Shown: positions 49,598-57,499 of the stretch, piece after piece
Numbering within the stretch: the first letter of the stretch is position 1
How the letters are laid out: the number at the start of each line of letters is the position of its first letter
Origin: UBA4292 sp964648695
GTDB lineage: Bacteria > Bacillota > Clostridia > Lachnospirales > Lachnospiraceae
NCBI GenBank assembly: GCA_964648695.1
Contig: CAZYLH010000001.1
Coordinates: 18,383-82,382 of the forward strand
Length of the DNA: 64,000 nucleotides
Direction: 5' to 3'
Made by a program: the position numbers and the translations under genes
Notes under the pieces: generated by a model
What the model saw: the letters and a program-made list of their open reading frames with translations, nothing else
Database searches by the model: none
What the model was told of the DNA's origin: nothing

Positions 49598-50119
49598 CTA
49601 GTCCTCCAGGAGTCCCTTCATAAGGTGCACCAGAATGCGGCGCTTTTTTAGGTCGATATCCAGCACACACTCATCTATCACTGGAAGAAGCAACTCTTTG
49701 CCATCCTCCATGACTACAGAATAGACGTCATTGGCTCCTGTCTGAAGGACGTCTCGTAAAACTCCAAGTGTTTTTCCTTCATCGGTCACTACCTCAAGGC
49801 CAATCAAGTCCGCTATATAGTACTCCCCTTCCTTTAGCGGAATGGCGTGTTCCCTGTCAACATAGAGCTCTCTCTGGCGTAAAAGCTCAGCCTCGTTCAT
49901 GGTGTTAAATTCCTTAAACTTTACTATCACCATATTCTTAAAATACTTTACACGTTCCACATGTAAAAGCTGCTCCGTGCCTTTTCCCACCATCAAAACC
50001 TCTTTAAGGCTGTCAAAGCGTCTGACATCTTCTGTTGTGGGATATACCTTTACCTCGCCGCATATCCCATGCGGACTGGTGATCACTCCTACTCTAAAAT
50101 ACCCATCCGGATTCATCAT
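49598..50119 (-). CDS. rimM: 16S rRNA processing protein RimM
   Basis: A 173-residue 30S maturation factor that binds S19. N-terminal RimM barrel with G-V-I-T-S-P-H-G-I-C-G-E-V-K-V and C-terminal PRC barrel with Y-Y-I-A-D-L-I-G-L-E-V and L-L-P-V-I-D-E-C-V-L-D-I-D. Translation is coupled to trmD. A hairpin terminator separates it from khpA. Confidence 0.96.
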   Translation of the reverse strand: MMNPDGYFRVGVITSPHGICGEVKVYPTTEDVRRFDSLKEVLMVGKGTEQLLHVERVKYFKNMVIVKFKEFNTMNEAELLRQRELYVDREHAIPLKEGEYYIADLIGLEVVTDEGKTLGVLRDVLQTGANDVYSVVMEDGKELLLPVIDECVLDIDLKKRRILVHLMKGLLED

Positions 50120-50151
50120 AAGCTCATCCTCTCAAATTTAAGGCCCTGCCT

Positions 50152-50184
50152 CCCTAAAGAAAAGAGGCTGTCAGAAACAGCCTC
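50152..50184 (-). terminator. Hairpin terminator between khpA and rimM
   Basis: Stem GAGGCTG (50164-50170) and CAGCCTC (50178-50184), seven-base loop, then TTTTCTTT on the minus strand. It would reduce transcription into rimM-trmD relative to rpsP, a known need because S16 is made in excess of TrmD in other bacteria. Confidence 0.75.
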
Positions 50185-50190
50185 CCCTCA

Positions 50191-50418
50191 TCACCTGATC
50201 TCCAGCATAACCTTTTTCTTCTCGTCCACGGTAGCGGCCTTTAATACAGTGCGCATTGCTTTTGCGATGCGTCCCTGCTTACCGATAACCTTACCCATGT
50301 CCTCCGGGGCCACGCTCAAATTCAGAATAATGGCGTCCTCCTCCTCGGTTTGTGTAACCACAACCTGATCGGGAGCATCCACAAGTGATTTCGCAATCAC
50401 CTCTATCAAATCTTTCAT
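50191..50418 (-). CDS. khpA: KH-domain RNA-binding protein KhpA (YlqC)
   Basis: A 75-residue single KH domain with V-A-P-E-D-M-G-K-V-I-G-K-Q-G-R-I, the GxxG loop being G-K-Q-G. With KhpB it binds many RNAs and affects cell elongation in Gram-positive bacteria. It sits between rpsP and rimM as in Bacillus. Confidence 0.94.
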   Translation of the reverse strand: MKDLIEVIAKSLVDAPDQVVVTQTEEEDAIILNLSVAPEDMGKVIGKQGRIAKAMRTVLKAATVDEKKKVMLEIR

Positions 50419-50447
50419 CCTGATACCTCCCTGCTAGAATGGGTGGA

Positions 50448-50690
50448 TTATTTCTCAACTCCGGCGATCTTTAAAAGCTTTGCAACTGTCTCTGTGGGCT
50501 GCGCTCCAGCTCTTAACCACTTCTGAGCCTTCTCAGCGTCGATCTTTATCACGCTGGGATCCTTTGTGGGGTCATAGTAGCCGATCTCCTCGATAAAACG
50601 ACCGTCCCTAGGCGCTCTTGCATCAGCGGCGATCACTCTATAAAAAGGCGCCTTTTTCTGCCCCATTCTCTTTAATCTCAACTTAACCAT
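50448..50690 (-). CDS. rpsP: 30S ribosomal protein S16
   Basis: An 80-residue S16 with M-V-K-L-R-L-K-R-M-G-Q-K, P-F-Y-R-V-I-A-A-D and R-D-G-R-F-I-E-E-I-G-Y-Y-D-P. A perfect AGGAGG site. It follows ffh by 68 bp, a gap containing an AACGC/GCGTT mini-hairpin. Confidence 0.98.
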   Translation of the reverse strand: MVKLRLKRMGQKKAPFYRVIAADARAPRDGRFIEEIGYYDPTKDPSVIKIDAEKAQKWLRAGAQPTETVAKLLKIAGVEK

Positions 50691-50758
50691 CTTAGTTTAC
50701 CTCCTAGATTTCTCCTATAATAATGTTTTCTATATGGAAACGCTGTTCGCGTTATTCC

Positions 50759-52102
50759 CTAAAACGAAAAGGGAAGCTTCATCCTGCCCCGTTTTCCCAT
50801 GCCTCCCATCATTCCGGGAAGCTGCTTCATCATCTTTTTGCTCTGCTCAAAGCCCTTTACCAGCTTATTAACCTCCGCAATGCTCACCCCCGCACCCTTT
50901 GCAATGCGGTTTTTCCTGGAAGGATTTAGGAGATTCGGATTTGCCCTCTCCTCCTTTGTCATGGACAGAATTATCGCCTCCACACGGGCCAGCTGCTTTT
51001 CATCTATCTGTGGCATCTGCATTTTAGCGCCCATACCGGGCAGGTGCTTTAAAATCTCGCCAAGCCCTCCCATATTTCTCATCTGAGCCATGTATTCGAG
51101 ATAATCGTTAAAGTCGAACTGGGATTTTTTTAGCTTCTGCTCCATCTCCCTGGCTCTATCCTCGTTTACAGCAGCCTGTGCCTTGTCGATAAGAGTCAGA
51201 ATATCCCCCATCCCCAAGATACGGCTTGCCATGCGGTCCGGATAAAACTGCTCTAAGTCTGAGAGCTTTTCTCCCATTCCCACATATAAAATGGGTTTTC
51301 CGGTGACAGCCCGAACAGAAAGCGCCGCTCCGCCCCTGGTATCTCCGTCCATTTTTGTAAGGATAACGCCGTCCACGCCGATCTTTTCATCAAAGCTCTT
51401 CGCAACATTTACCGCATCCTGACCAGTCATGGCATCCACTACCAGAAGAGATTGAGAAACAGCAACACTTGCCTTTATCTCCTCAAGCTCATGCATCATA
51501 TCTTCATCGATATGAAGGCGTCCAGCGGTGTCTATCATCAAGATATTAAAATCATTTTTTTCTGCATAGCTTAAAGCTGCACGGACAATATCCACTGGCT
51601 TGTGCTCCGTACCCATCTGGAACACAGAAACGCCCTGCTTATCTGCGTTAATCTCTAACTGCTTAATGGCTGCCGGGCGATAGATGTCGCATGCCACCAA
51701 GAGCGGCTTTTTTCCCTGGCTTTTAAGTTTTCCCGCAAGCTTTGCCACGGTCGTGGTCTTACCCGCGCCCTGAAGACCCATCATCATTATGATGGTGATC
51801 TCCTTTCCGGGCTTTATGAGAAGCTGCGTGGTAGTAGAGCCCATGAGCTTTATCATCTCCTCATGGACGATCTTTATCACAGTCTGTCCCGGATTAAGGC
51901 CGTTTAAAACCTCTGTTCCAACAGTCCGCTCCTGAATTGAAGCGATAAACTGCTTTACAACTTTAAAGTTTACATCCGCCTCAAGAAGCGCCATCTTCAC
52001 TTCCCTTAGCGCCACCTTCACATCCGCTTCTGTAAGTCTTCCCTTGCTTCTAAGGTTCTTAAAGACATTCTGCAGTTTTTCTGTTAAGCTTTCAAATGCC
52101 AT
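50759..52102 (-). CDS. ffh: Signal recognition particle protein Ffh
   Basis: The GTPase core of SRP, 447 residues. N domain, G domain with G-L-Q-G-A-G-K-T-T near 107, D-T-A-G-R near 190 and T-K-M-D, then the Met-rich M domain ending in M-M-G-G-M-G-K-R-G-R-M. It binds 4.5S/6S RNA and signal sequences and docks with FtsY, encoded near 58 kb. Confidence 0.98.
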   Translation of the reverse strand: MAFESLTEKLQNVFKNLRSKGRLTEADVKVALREVKMALLEADVNFKVVKQFIASIQERTVGTEVLNGLNPGQTVIKIVHEEMIKLMGSTTTQLLIKPGKEITIIMMMGLQGAGKTTTVAKLAGKLKSQGKKPLLVACDIYRPAAIKQLEINADKQGVSVFQMGTEHKPVDIVRAALSYAEKNDFNILMIDTAGRLHIDEDMMHELEEIKASVAVSQSLLVVDAMTGQDAVNVAKSFDEKIGVDGVILTKMDGDTRGGAALSVRAVTGKPILYVGMGEKLSDLEQFYPDRMASRILGMGDILTLIDKAQAAVNEDRAREMEQKLKKSQFDFNDYLEYMAQMRNMGGLGEILKHLPGMGAKMQMPQIDEKQLARVEAIILSMTKEERANPNLLNPSRKNRIAKGAGVSIAEVNKLVKGFEQSKKMMKQLPGMMGGMGKRGRMKLPFSF

Positions 52103-52112
52103 ATATACCTCT

Positions 52113-52457
52113 TTACTGATCCGCGGCGATCTCCTCCGAGAGCCGAATGATCTCCGCTAGCTGCTCATTTTCACCGCTGCCTTTTAGTTTTTCTGCAAGC
52201 TCTCCTATACGCGCGGCTCTCTTCCTGTTTTGGAGGAACTTCTCCACCAGATGGAGCTTGTTCTCATACCCCTCAAGGATATTATTGCACCGCTTTACAA
52301 GGTCAAACACACCCTGCCTGCTGATGCCCTCCTCATCCGCTATTTCTGAATTTGAGAGATCCTCAAACACAGCCGCCTCATAGATCTTTTTTTGATGCCC
52401 TGTGAGCAGTTCTCCGTAAAAATCATACAGTAACGTCTTTTCAACAATTCGTTCCAT
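52113..52457 (-). CDS. ylxM: YlxM-family SRP-associated DNA-binding-like protein
   Basis: A 114-residue protein with a sigma-70 region 4-like helix-turn-helix (L-S-N-S-E-I-A-D-E-E-G-I-S-R-Q-G-V-F-D-L-V-K-R). YlxM precedes ffh throughout Firmicutes and modulates SRP GTPase activity in Streptococcus. Here it lies 10 bp before ffh but is no longer next to ftsY. Confidence 0.93.
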   Translation of the reverse strand: MERIVEKTLLYDFYGELLTGHQKKIYEAAVFEDLSNSEIADEEGISRQGVFDLVKRCNNILEGYENKLHLVEKFLQNRKRAARIGELAEKLKGSGENEQLAEIIRLSEEIAADQ

Positions 52458-52474
52458 ATTTAACCACCTGTGCT

Positions 52475-52527
52475 ATCCTACAACAAAAAAATTCCGCTGT
52501 CAAGTGTTTTTTCTTGACAGCGGAATT
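52475..52527 (-). promoter_or_regulatory. Terminator of the coiled-coil gene that also carries the ylxM-ffh promoter
   Basis: A perfect 15-bp stem, AATTCCGCTGTCAAG (52490-52504) with CTTGACAGCGGAATT (52513-52527), followed by T7 on the minus strand, ends the upstream gene. The 3' arm of the hairpin contains TTGACA (52498-52503), which with a 17-bp spacer and TAGGAT (52475-52480) makes a good promoter for ylxM. The T run forms part of the promoter spacer. Confidence 0.8.
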
Positions 52528-52536
52528 CTTCCGTTC

Positions 52537-53472
52537 TCAAATGATGATATGATAATTTTTTTCTTTTTCTCTTTCATTCATCCGCTTGCGCACATCAATT
52601 AAAAGCCGTATGAGGGCACACACCACATTTATGAGAAACATCAAAATAATCAGGTTCATGCCTAAATTCTTTAGCGGCTCTGCAAAATACACCACGATAG
52701 CTAAGCTGATGAGAAACGTAATCAGACTGTTCTTATACGCTTTTTTCTTCACACATATACGGTATAGCCCGTAGCAAATGAGTAAAAAAACAGCCACCAC
52801 TACCACAATAACAAAAACGATAACAATTCCATATATTATCCACTGTATCCCCATGGAGACAATGTTATTTTGTATGTTTCCAGCCCACTGTGAAGCTGAT
52901 AGTGCAACTGCATGGACCTTCTGGACGCAAAAGCAGTATAAAATCCATATCTCCTCAAAAAGCGCCGAAATGTCACTTACAAACACTTCCTGGCGCATCG
53001 CCTCTAAGATGGTGCAGAGTAATCCATACAGTAATATTATTCCAAGCATAGCTCTATATGCCGCAAGCTTTGCCTCATATTGCCTTTTCATGCGTCTCTG
53101 TGACTTGGCCCACAGCTCAGGCCAGAAAGCCGTGGTGTCAACCTCACTCCTAGCTTTTTGTCTTTGTGGCGCTTCCTTTGCATTCTTCCTTGCCATCCTG
53201 AGCCGCTTTTTTAACTCTCCGATCTGATCATCTAACAGGTCGTTCTCCTCTCTTAGATCCCTGATCTTATCAGCTTGAGTTAAAATATTGCCCCTTAGCT
53301 GGTTGTTTTTCTCTTTTAGCCTTGAGATCTGCTCCTTCTGCTCCTCATAGAAAACTGTAAGCAGATCGCTTTCCTTTTTCACTTCATCCAGCTGCCCCTG
53401 CATGTCTGAGGTCCGCGAGCCTTCTCCTAGAGAAATCGATATTTGTTCCTGCTCCTCCTCAAAAAAACTCAT
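52537..53472 (-). CDS. Coiled-coil membrane protein of unknown function
   Basis: About 311 residues, not recognised. Residues 1-100 are highly charged coiled coil (E-E-Q-E-Q-I, K-E-S-D-L-L-T-V-F-Y-E-E-Q-K-E-Q-I, L-R-E-E-N-D-L-L-D-D-Q-I). Four hydrophobic segments follow at about 145-165, 205-240, 250-270 and 275-300, and the C terminus is basic. The frame extends to 53529 but the ATG at 53472 has a GGCGGAG site. It has its own promoter overlapping the N-gap flank, an E4 half-element leader, and an excellent terminator. Its insertion between the ABC exporter and ylxM breaks the normal ftsY-ylxM adjacency. Confidence 0.7.
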   Translation of the reverse strand: MSFFEEEQEQISISLGEGSRTSDMQGQLDEVKKESDLLTVFYEEQKEQISRLKEKNNQLRGNILTQADKIRDLREENDLLDDQIGELKKRLRMARKNAKEAPQRQKARSEVDTTAFWPELWAKSQRRMKRQYEAKLAAYRAMLGIILLYGLLCTILEAMRQEVFVSDISALFEEIWILYCFCVQKVHAVALSASQWAGNIQNNIVSMGIQWIIYGIVIVFVIVVVVAVFLLICYGLYRICVKKKAYKNSLITFLISLAIVVYFAEPLKNLGMNLIILMFLINVVCALIRLLIDVRKRMNEREKEKNYHIII

Positions 53473-53506
53473 ACTCAAACTCCGCCTTTCTGGAAAACCA
53501 TAATGA

Positions 53507-53572
53507 GTGTTTTTGCTCCCCAAAATCATAAGATTTCATGCAAGTATGAAACTTTATGATTTTTTGTCACTT
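53507..53572 (-). ncRNA. Element E4: 5'-half copy of the E element
   Basis: Reading on the minus strand it holds the CAAGTGACA start, hairpin 1 with AAATCATAA/TTATGATTT and the TTTCAT/ATGAAA upper stem, and the GGGGAGCAAAAACAC junction; then homology stops and the gene's own ribosome binding site follows. Hairpins 2 and 3 are missing. The TATAAT box lies eight bases upstream, as in full copies. Confidence 0.7.
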
Positions 53573-53579
53573 GCCTTAC

Positions 53580-53608
53580 ATTATACCCTATCTTTTTCCT
53601 CTATGCAA
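53580..53608 (-). promoter_or_regulatory. Promoter of the coiled-coil membrane protein gene
   Basis: Minus-strand TTGCAT (53603-53608), 17-bp spacer, TATAAT (53580-53585). It lies wholly inside the 55-bp sequence that is repeated beyond the N gap. Confidence 0.65.
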
Positions 53609-53789
53609 GAAATAAGGACATGGAATGTAGATTANNNNNNNNNNNNNNNNNNNNNNNNNNNNNNNNNNNNNNNNNNNNNNNNNNNNNNNNNNNNNNNNNN
53701 NNNNNNNNNNNNNNNNNNNNNNNNNNNNNNNNNNATTATACCCTATCTTTTTCCTCTATGCAAGAAATAAGGACATGGAATGTAGATTA
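53580..53789. other. Scaffold gap (100 N) flanked by an exact 55-bp duplication
   Basis: Positions 53635-53734 are N. The 55 bases before the gap (53580-53634) are identical to the 55 after it (53735-53789). A 100-N run is a conventional placeholder and an exact 55-bp shared end is what a de Bruijn assembler with that k-mer leaves when two contigs overlap. The true sequence probably has one copy and no gap. Confidence 0.9.
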
Positions 53790-55434
53790 ATATGCTAAAT
53801 ATCAGATTTATAAGGATCACCCCTATAAAAGAGATATAGGCATTTCCTATAAATAATCCTATAAGTAGTACAACAAGCACCGGAATGAATGGCAGCAGTC
53901 TTATAAAAAACTGCAGTATCCTGGAGAGTATCATCGGTAAATACGAGCTTATGATTAAGTTTACCATAAGAGCTGTCATGCCAAAAAAGATATGCATGGA
54001 AAGCATCAAAAGCCCGCATAGTATGCCATACCAGATATTTAAACTGCCAATACCTAAGGCAATAGTTGCAAGTAAAAGATCCATCGCCCCGTCTAAAACC
54101 TGTCCTCCCATTCCCCAGTTAAGCAGCGCACGAGGAGATTCCGGTATCAAGTAGATAAAGTTATGTGACAGATCCTCCTCAAGGGGATTTGCAAAGCTGC
54201 GAATAAACATGATAACCAGACAAATGCATGTCGGAAGCAGCGTCAAAACAAGAGGATCCATCTCCCCGCTTACAATCCGCAAAAAGACTATGCAGCCCGC
54301 ACAGATAAAAAAGTATAGACTTGCGGTAGCGCTCCAAAGTCCATTAAGAGCATGCATTCTCTTTCGGTTTAGTATTACCTTTGCAAAAAACACAGAGGCT
54401 CCCTGATATCCCTCAAAGGACAATTCCTTGTTTCTGCGCTTCTCCCAAATTTTTTCCATAATTTTGGAATGCTTAACATCATGTTTCGCACCGCCGGCGG
54501 CGACTGTCTTTAACTGCTGTCCGGCATCCGCTAAAGTCTGCGCGCCGGAAAGCGCATCCTCATAAAAATCACATTCCATTTGCCATGTGATGTAAATGAT
54601 AAGTGCGCTCAGGGCGATGGTTAGAAGCATGTACACAAAGCACATGAGATAATTTCCCGAAGCCGCAGCGAGCGTATATGCAGTCAGCCAGCCAAAAAAC
54701 GGAACTAGGTTTGCCCCGCTAAATGGGAAGGCAAGCCGCACTAAATCGTAGATGCCAAAATCAAGAACAAAGTACATAAATGCAGGTACCAGAATGGGGA
54801 GCGCTAAGAGGAGTAATCCATACCTTGCGACAAAATTTTTTAACCTATCCCTTGTGGAAAAAAAGATATAGAAAAATACGCTTAGCACATTTGTAAAAAA
54901 TGCGAGGTATACATATCCCCCACAAATCAACAGCGCTCCCGGCAGGGTAATAATTCCACTATCTACCAAATCTGGTATCTGAATTAAAATGTAAAGGCTT
55001 CCAAGCAGGACTGCGCCAATCTGTATAGCCATCTTAAACAAAAGCACTGACTGAGGCTTTATGGGAGCCGGAAACAAAAAATGGACATCCGGCATAGTAA
55101 AAAAAGAAACACCGTTTTTTGCTCCCTTAACCATGCTAATGACAAAAAATATCCATATTACAAAGAAAACTATCCCGGACAGGAGTAAATTACCTATATC
55201 ATACTGCACCCCATCATCGTCAATCACCAGGTCTAACTCCGTATCCAGAATATACTCTTCATCCTGAGTGACCACTTCTTCTGTGACATCCTCCAAATCA
55301 CTGCCAAGAAAATACGAAAGAGCAAATACACCACCTATAATCGCTATGATCACAAGGTAAATCTTCCACTGCCGCTTAATGGAGTTTAGCAGGTTTTTTT
55401 TCATAAACCAAACAGCAAGCTTTATGCCGATCAT
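53743..55434 (-). CDS. ABC exporter membrane subunit
   Basis: A 563-residue integral membrane protein with about 12 hydrophobic segments, grouped before and after a cytoplasmic region (about 300-365). Partner of the ATPase gene that ends two bases upstream; GGGGAGG is well spaced for this ATG. It resembles putative ABC exporter permeases of Firmicutes, substrate unknown. The residues after the first segment (about 48-72) are acidic and extracytoplasmic. Its stop codon lies inside the 55-bp sequence flanking the gap, so it is complete however the gap is resolved. Confidence 0.82.
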   Translation of the reverse strand: MIGIKLAVWFMKKNLLNSIKRQWKIYLVIIAIIGGVFALSYFLGSDLEDVTEEVVTQDEEYILDTELDLVIDDDGVQYDIGNLLLSGIVFFVIWIFFVISMVKGAKNGVSFFTMPDVHFLFPAPIKPQSVLLFKMAIQIGAVLLGSLYILIQIPDLVDSGIITLPGALLICGGYVYLAFFTNVLSVFFYIFFSTRDRLKNFVARYGLLLLALPILVPAFMYFVLDFGIYDLVRLAFPFSGANLVPFFGWLTAYTLAAASGNYLMCFVYMLLTIALSALIIYITWQMECDFYEDALSGAQTLADAGQQLKTVAAGGAKHDVKHSKIMEKIWEKRRNKELSFEGYQGASVFFAKVILNRKRMHALNGLWSATASLYFFICAGCIVFLRIVSGEMDPLVLTLLPTCICLVIMFIRSFANPLEEDLSHNFIYLIPESPRALLNWGMGGQVLDGAMDLLLATIALGIGSLNIWYGILCGLLMLSMHIFFGMTALMVNLIISSYLPMILSRILQFFIRLLPFIPVLVVLLIGLFIGNAYISFIGVILINLIFSILIYIPCPYFLHRGKR

Positions 55435-55436
55435 GC

Positions 55437-56174
55437 TTACACCTCCCCTTTGCCCTCATCCATCATATCTTCTGCCTGAAGGTCCTCAGTGATCTCAAAA
55501 AAGAACTGTTCCAGTGTCTTATTATTTTGCTCAAGCTCATGGCGGGAAACATTTCCCTTTACACAGCCCTTCTGCATGATGATAGCCCTATCCCAGAGCT
55601 GATCCATACTGTCGATGATGTGTGTGGATACCAAAAGCGTGCATCCCCCATCTCTCATCTCCCCCATCAGAGTTTTCAACTCCTTAATGGAATGGGGATC
55701 CAGACCAATCATGGGCTCATCCATCAAAAGCAGGGAAGGCCTTGTAAGCAGAGCGCAGCACAGTGAAAGCTTCTGCTGCATTCCCTTGCTAAGCTCATTT
55801 CCAAACTTCTTTACCTTATCATCCATCTCAAAACGGGCAAGAAGCTCGTCCCTATATGCAGCATAGTCCGTCAGCCTATAAGCCTTGGCGACAAATTCCA
55901 TGTGATCTAAAACAGTGAGATTTTCATAAAGCGATGGAATCTCCGGCATATAGCCGATGTGACTCTTAGCATCCACGCTCTTGTTCGGATATCCGTGCAC
56001 TTTAATCTGACCATCATACTTTAAAAGACCAATAATGCTCTTCATAAGAGTGCTCTTACCGGCGCCATTTGGCCCTAGAAGCACGTTGATACCGCCGGGC
56101 GGCAGCCAAAAGCTCACATCATCGCAGGCCTTCTCCTTCTTATACATCTTCGTAACATGACTTACCTCTAACAT
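55437..56174 (-). CDS. ABC transporter ATP-binding subunit
   Basis: A 245-residue nucleotide-binding domain: Walker A G-P-N-G-A-G-K-S-T near 37, signature L-S-K-G-M-Q-Q-K near 134 (SKGMQ in place of SGGQ, common in this exporter class), Walker B L-L-L-M-D-E-P near 155 and H-loop S-T-H. The ATG at 56174 has a long GGAGAAGGAGAGAG tract; the frame to 56207 is an unlikely extension. Translationally linked to the permease gene. Confidence 0.93.
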   Translation of the reverse strand: MLEVSHVTKMYKKEKACDDVSFWLPPGGINVLLGPNGAGKSTLMKSIIGLLKYDGQIKVHGYPNKSVDAKSHIGYMPEIPSLYENLTVLDHMEFVAKAYRLTDYAAYRDELLARFEMDDKVKKFGNELSKGMQQKLSLCCALLTRPSLLLMDEPMIGLDPHSIKELKTLMGEMRDGGCTLLVSTHIIDSMDQLWDRAIIMQKGCVKGNVSRHELEQNNKTLEQFFFEITEDLQAEDMMDEGKGEV

Positions 56175-56260
56175 ACTCTCTCTCCTTCTCCATATTTTTA
56201 CATACATTCCTAAGGCATTGCTCTAACCCCTTTAATTGTCCCATAATAGAAGCGTCGTTT

Positions 56261-57484
56261 TTATAGATGAGGCTTTACCATTTTGGGCTTAAAGCCTTCT
56301 TCCTCCAAGGCTTTTACAATCTGCGCCTTGTGTTCAGCGCCGTACGCCTCCACCGTGATTCTAAGCTCCACCGCCGCGTTTCTGTTGATGGATACAAACT
56401 GGTTGTGATCTAAGCGGATAACGTTTCCGTTGTTTTTTGCGATGACATTAGCCACCTGAACCAGCTGACCGGGCTTGTCCGGCAACAGCACAGAAACTGT
56501 AAAAATTCTGCTTCTCTGAATCAAGCCGTGCTGTACAACGGAGCTCATGGTGATCACATCCATATTTCCGCCGCTTAATATGGATACCACCTTTTTATCC
56601 TTCACATCCAGATACTTTAATGCAGCCACCGCCAAAAGACCGGAGTTTTCAACCACCATCTTGTGGTTTTCAATCATGTCAAGGAAAGAGACTATAAGCT
56701 CCTCGTCCGGGACGGTGATTATATCGTCAATATTCTCCTGAATATATGGCAGTAGGATATCTCCCGGGGTCTTAACGGCAGTACCGTCGGCGATGGTGGA
56801 GACTGTTGGAAGTGTCACCACATGGCCCGCCTTTAAGGATGCCTGCATGCAGTTTGCGCCCGCAGGCTCCACGCCGATAACCTGAATTTTGGGATTTAAC
56901 TGCTTTGCTAAGGTGGAGACGCCTGTTGCAAGTCCGCCGCCGCCAATCGGAACCAGAATATAATCCACGGTCGGAAGCTCCTTAATAATCTCCATGGCGA
57001 TGGTTCCCTGACCGCACGCTACATCAAGGTCGTTAAACGGATGAACAAAGGTGTAGCCGTTCTCCTTTGCCAGCTGGCATGCATAGTCATATGCCTCGTC
57101 ATAGACATCCCCGTAGAGCACTACCTCTGCACCATAAGCCTTTGTGCGGTTTACCTTTATCAGAGGAGTTGCCGTTGGCATGACGATCACCGCCTTACAG
57201 CCATATGCCTTTGCCGCATAGGCAACGCCCTGAGCATGGTTTCCTGCGCTGGATGTGATAAGGCCTTTCGCACGTTCCTTATCAGACAGTGTGCTGATCT
57301 TGTAATATGCGCCCCTCAGCTTATATGCACCGGTGTACTGCATATTCTCAGGCTTTAAATAAACCTTGTTACCGGTCTGAGCGCTGAAATACTCGCTGTA
57401 AACAAGCTTTGTATCGGCGATAACCTTCTTTACAATATCCGCTGCTTCCTCAAATTTTTTAAGTGTAAGATAGCGCTCCTGCAT
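56261..57484 (-). CDS. ilvA: Threonine ammonia-lyase (threonine deaminase) with ACT domain
   Basis: PLP enzyme converting threonine to 2-oxobutyrate, the first step to isoleucine or a catabolic route. The 407 residues include the PLP Lys in T-G-A-Y-K-L-R-G-A near 55, S-S-A-G-N-H-A-Q-G-V-A, the phosphate loop G-G-G-G-L-A-T-G near 185, and a C-terminal ACT domain (about 330-405). Single ACT and this length suit the tdcB/YgeX-like or IlvA short type, so biosynthetic versus catabolic role is open. It is inserted between ftsY and the ABC genes. Its 2-aminoacrylate side product is the substrate of RidA. Confidence 0.93.
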   Translation of the reverse strand: MQERYLTLKKFEEAADIVKKVIADTKLVYSEYFSAQTGNKVYLKPENMQYTGAYKLRGAYYKISTLSDKERAKGLITSSAGNHAQGVAYAAKAYGCKAVIVMPTATPLIKVNRTKAYGAEVVLYGDVYDEAYDYACQLAKENGYTFVHPFNDLDVACGQGTIAMEIIKELPTVDYILVPIGGGGLATGVSTLAKQLNPKIQVIGVEPAGANCMQASLKAGHVVTLPTVSTIADGTAVKTPGDILLPYIQENIDDIITVPDEELIVSFLDMIENHKMVVENSGLLAVAALKYLDVKDKKVVSILSGGNMDVITMSSVVQHGLIQRSRIFTVSVLLPDKPGQLVQVANVIAKNNGNVIRLDHNQFVSINRNAAVELRITVEAYGAEHKAQIVKALEEEGFKPKMVKPHL

Positions 57485-57499
57485 TTTGTCTCCTTTCCC

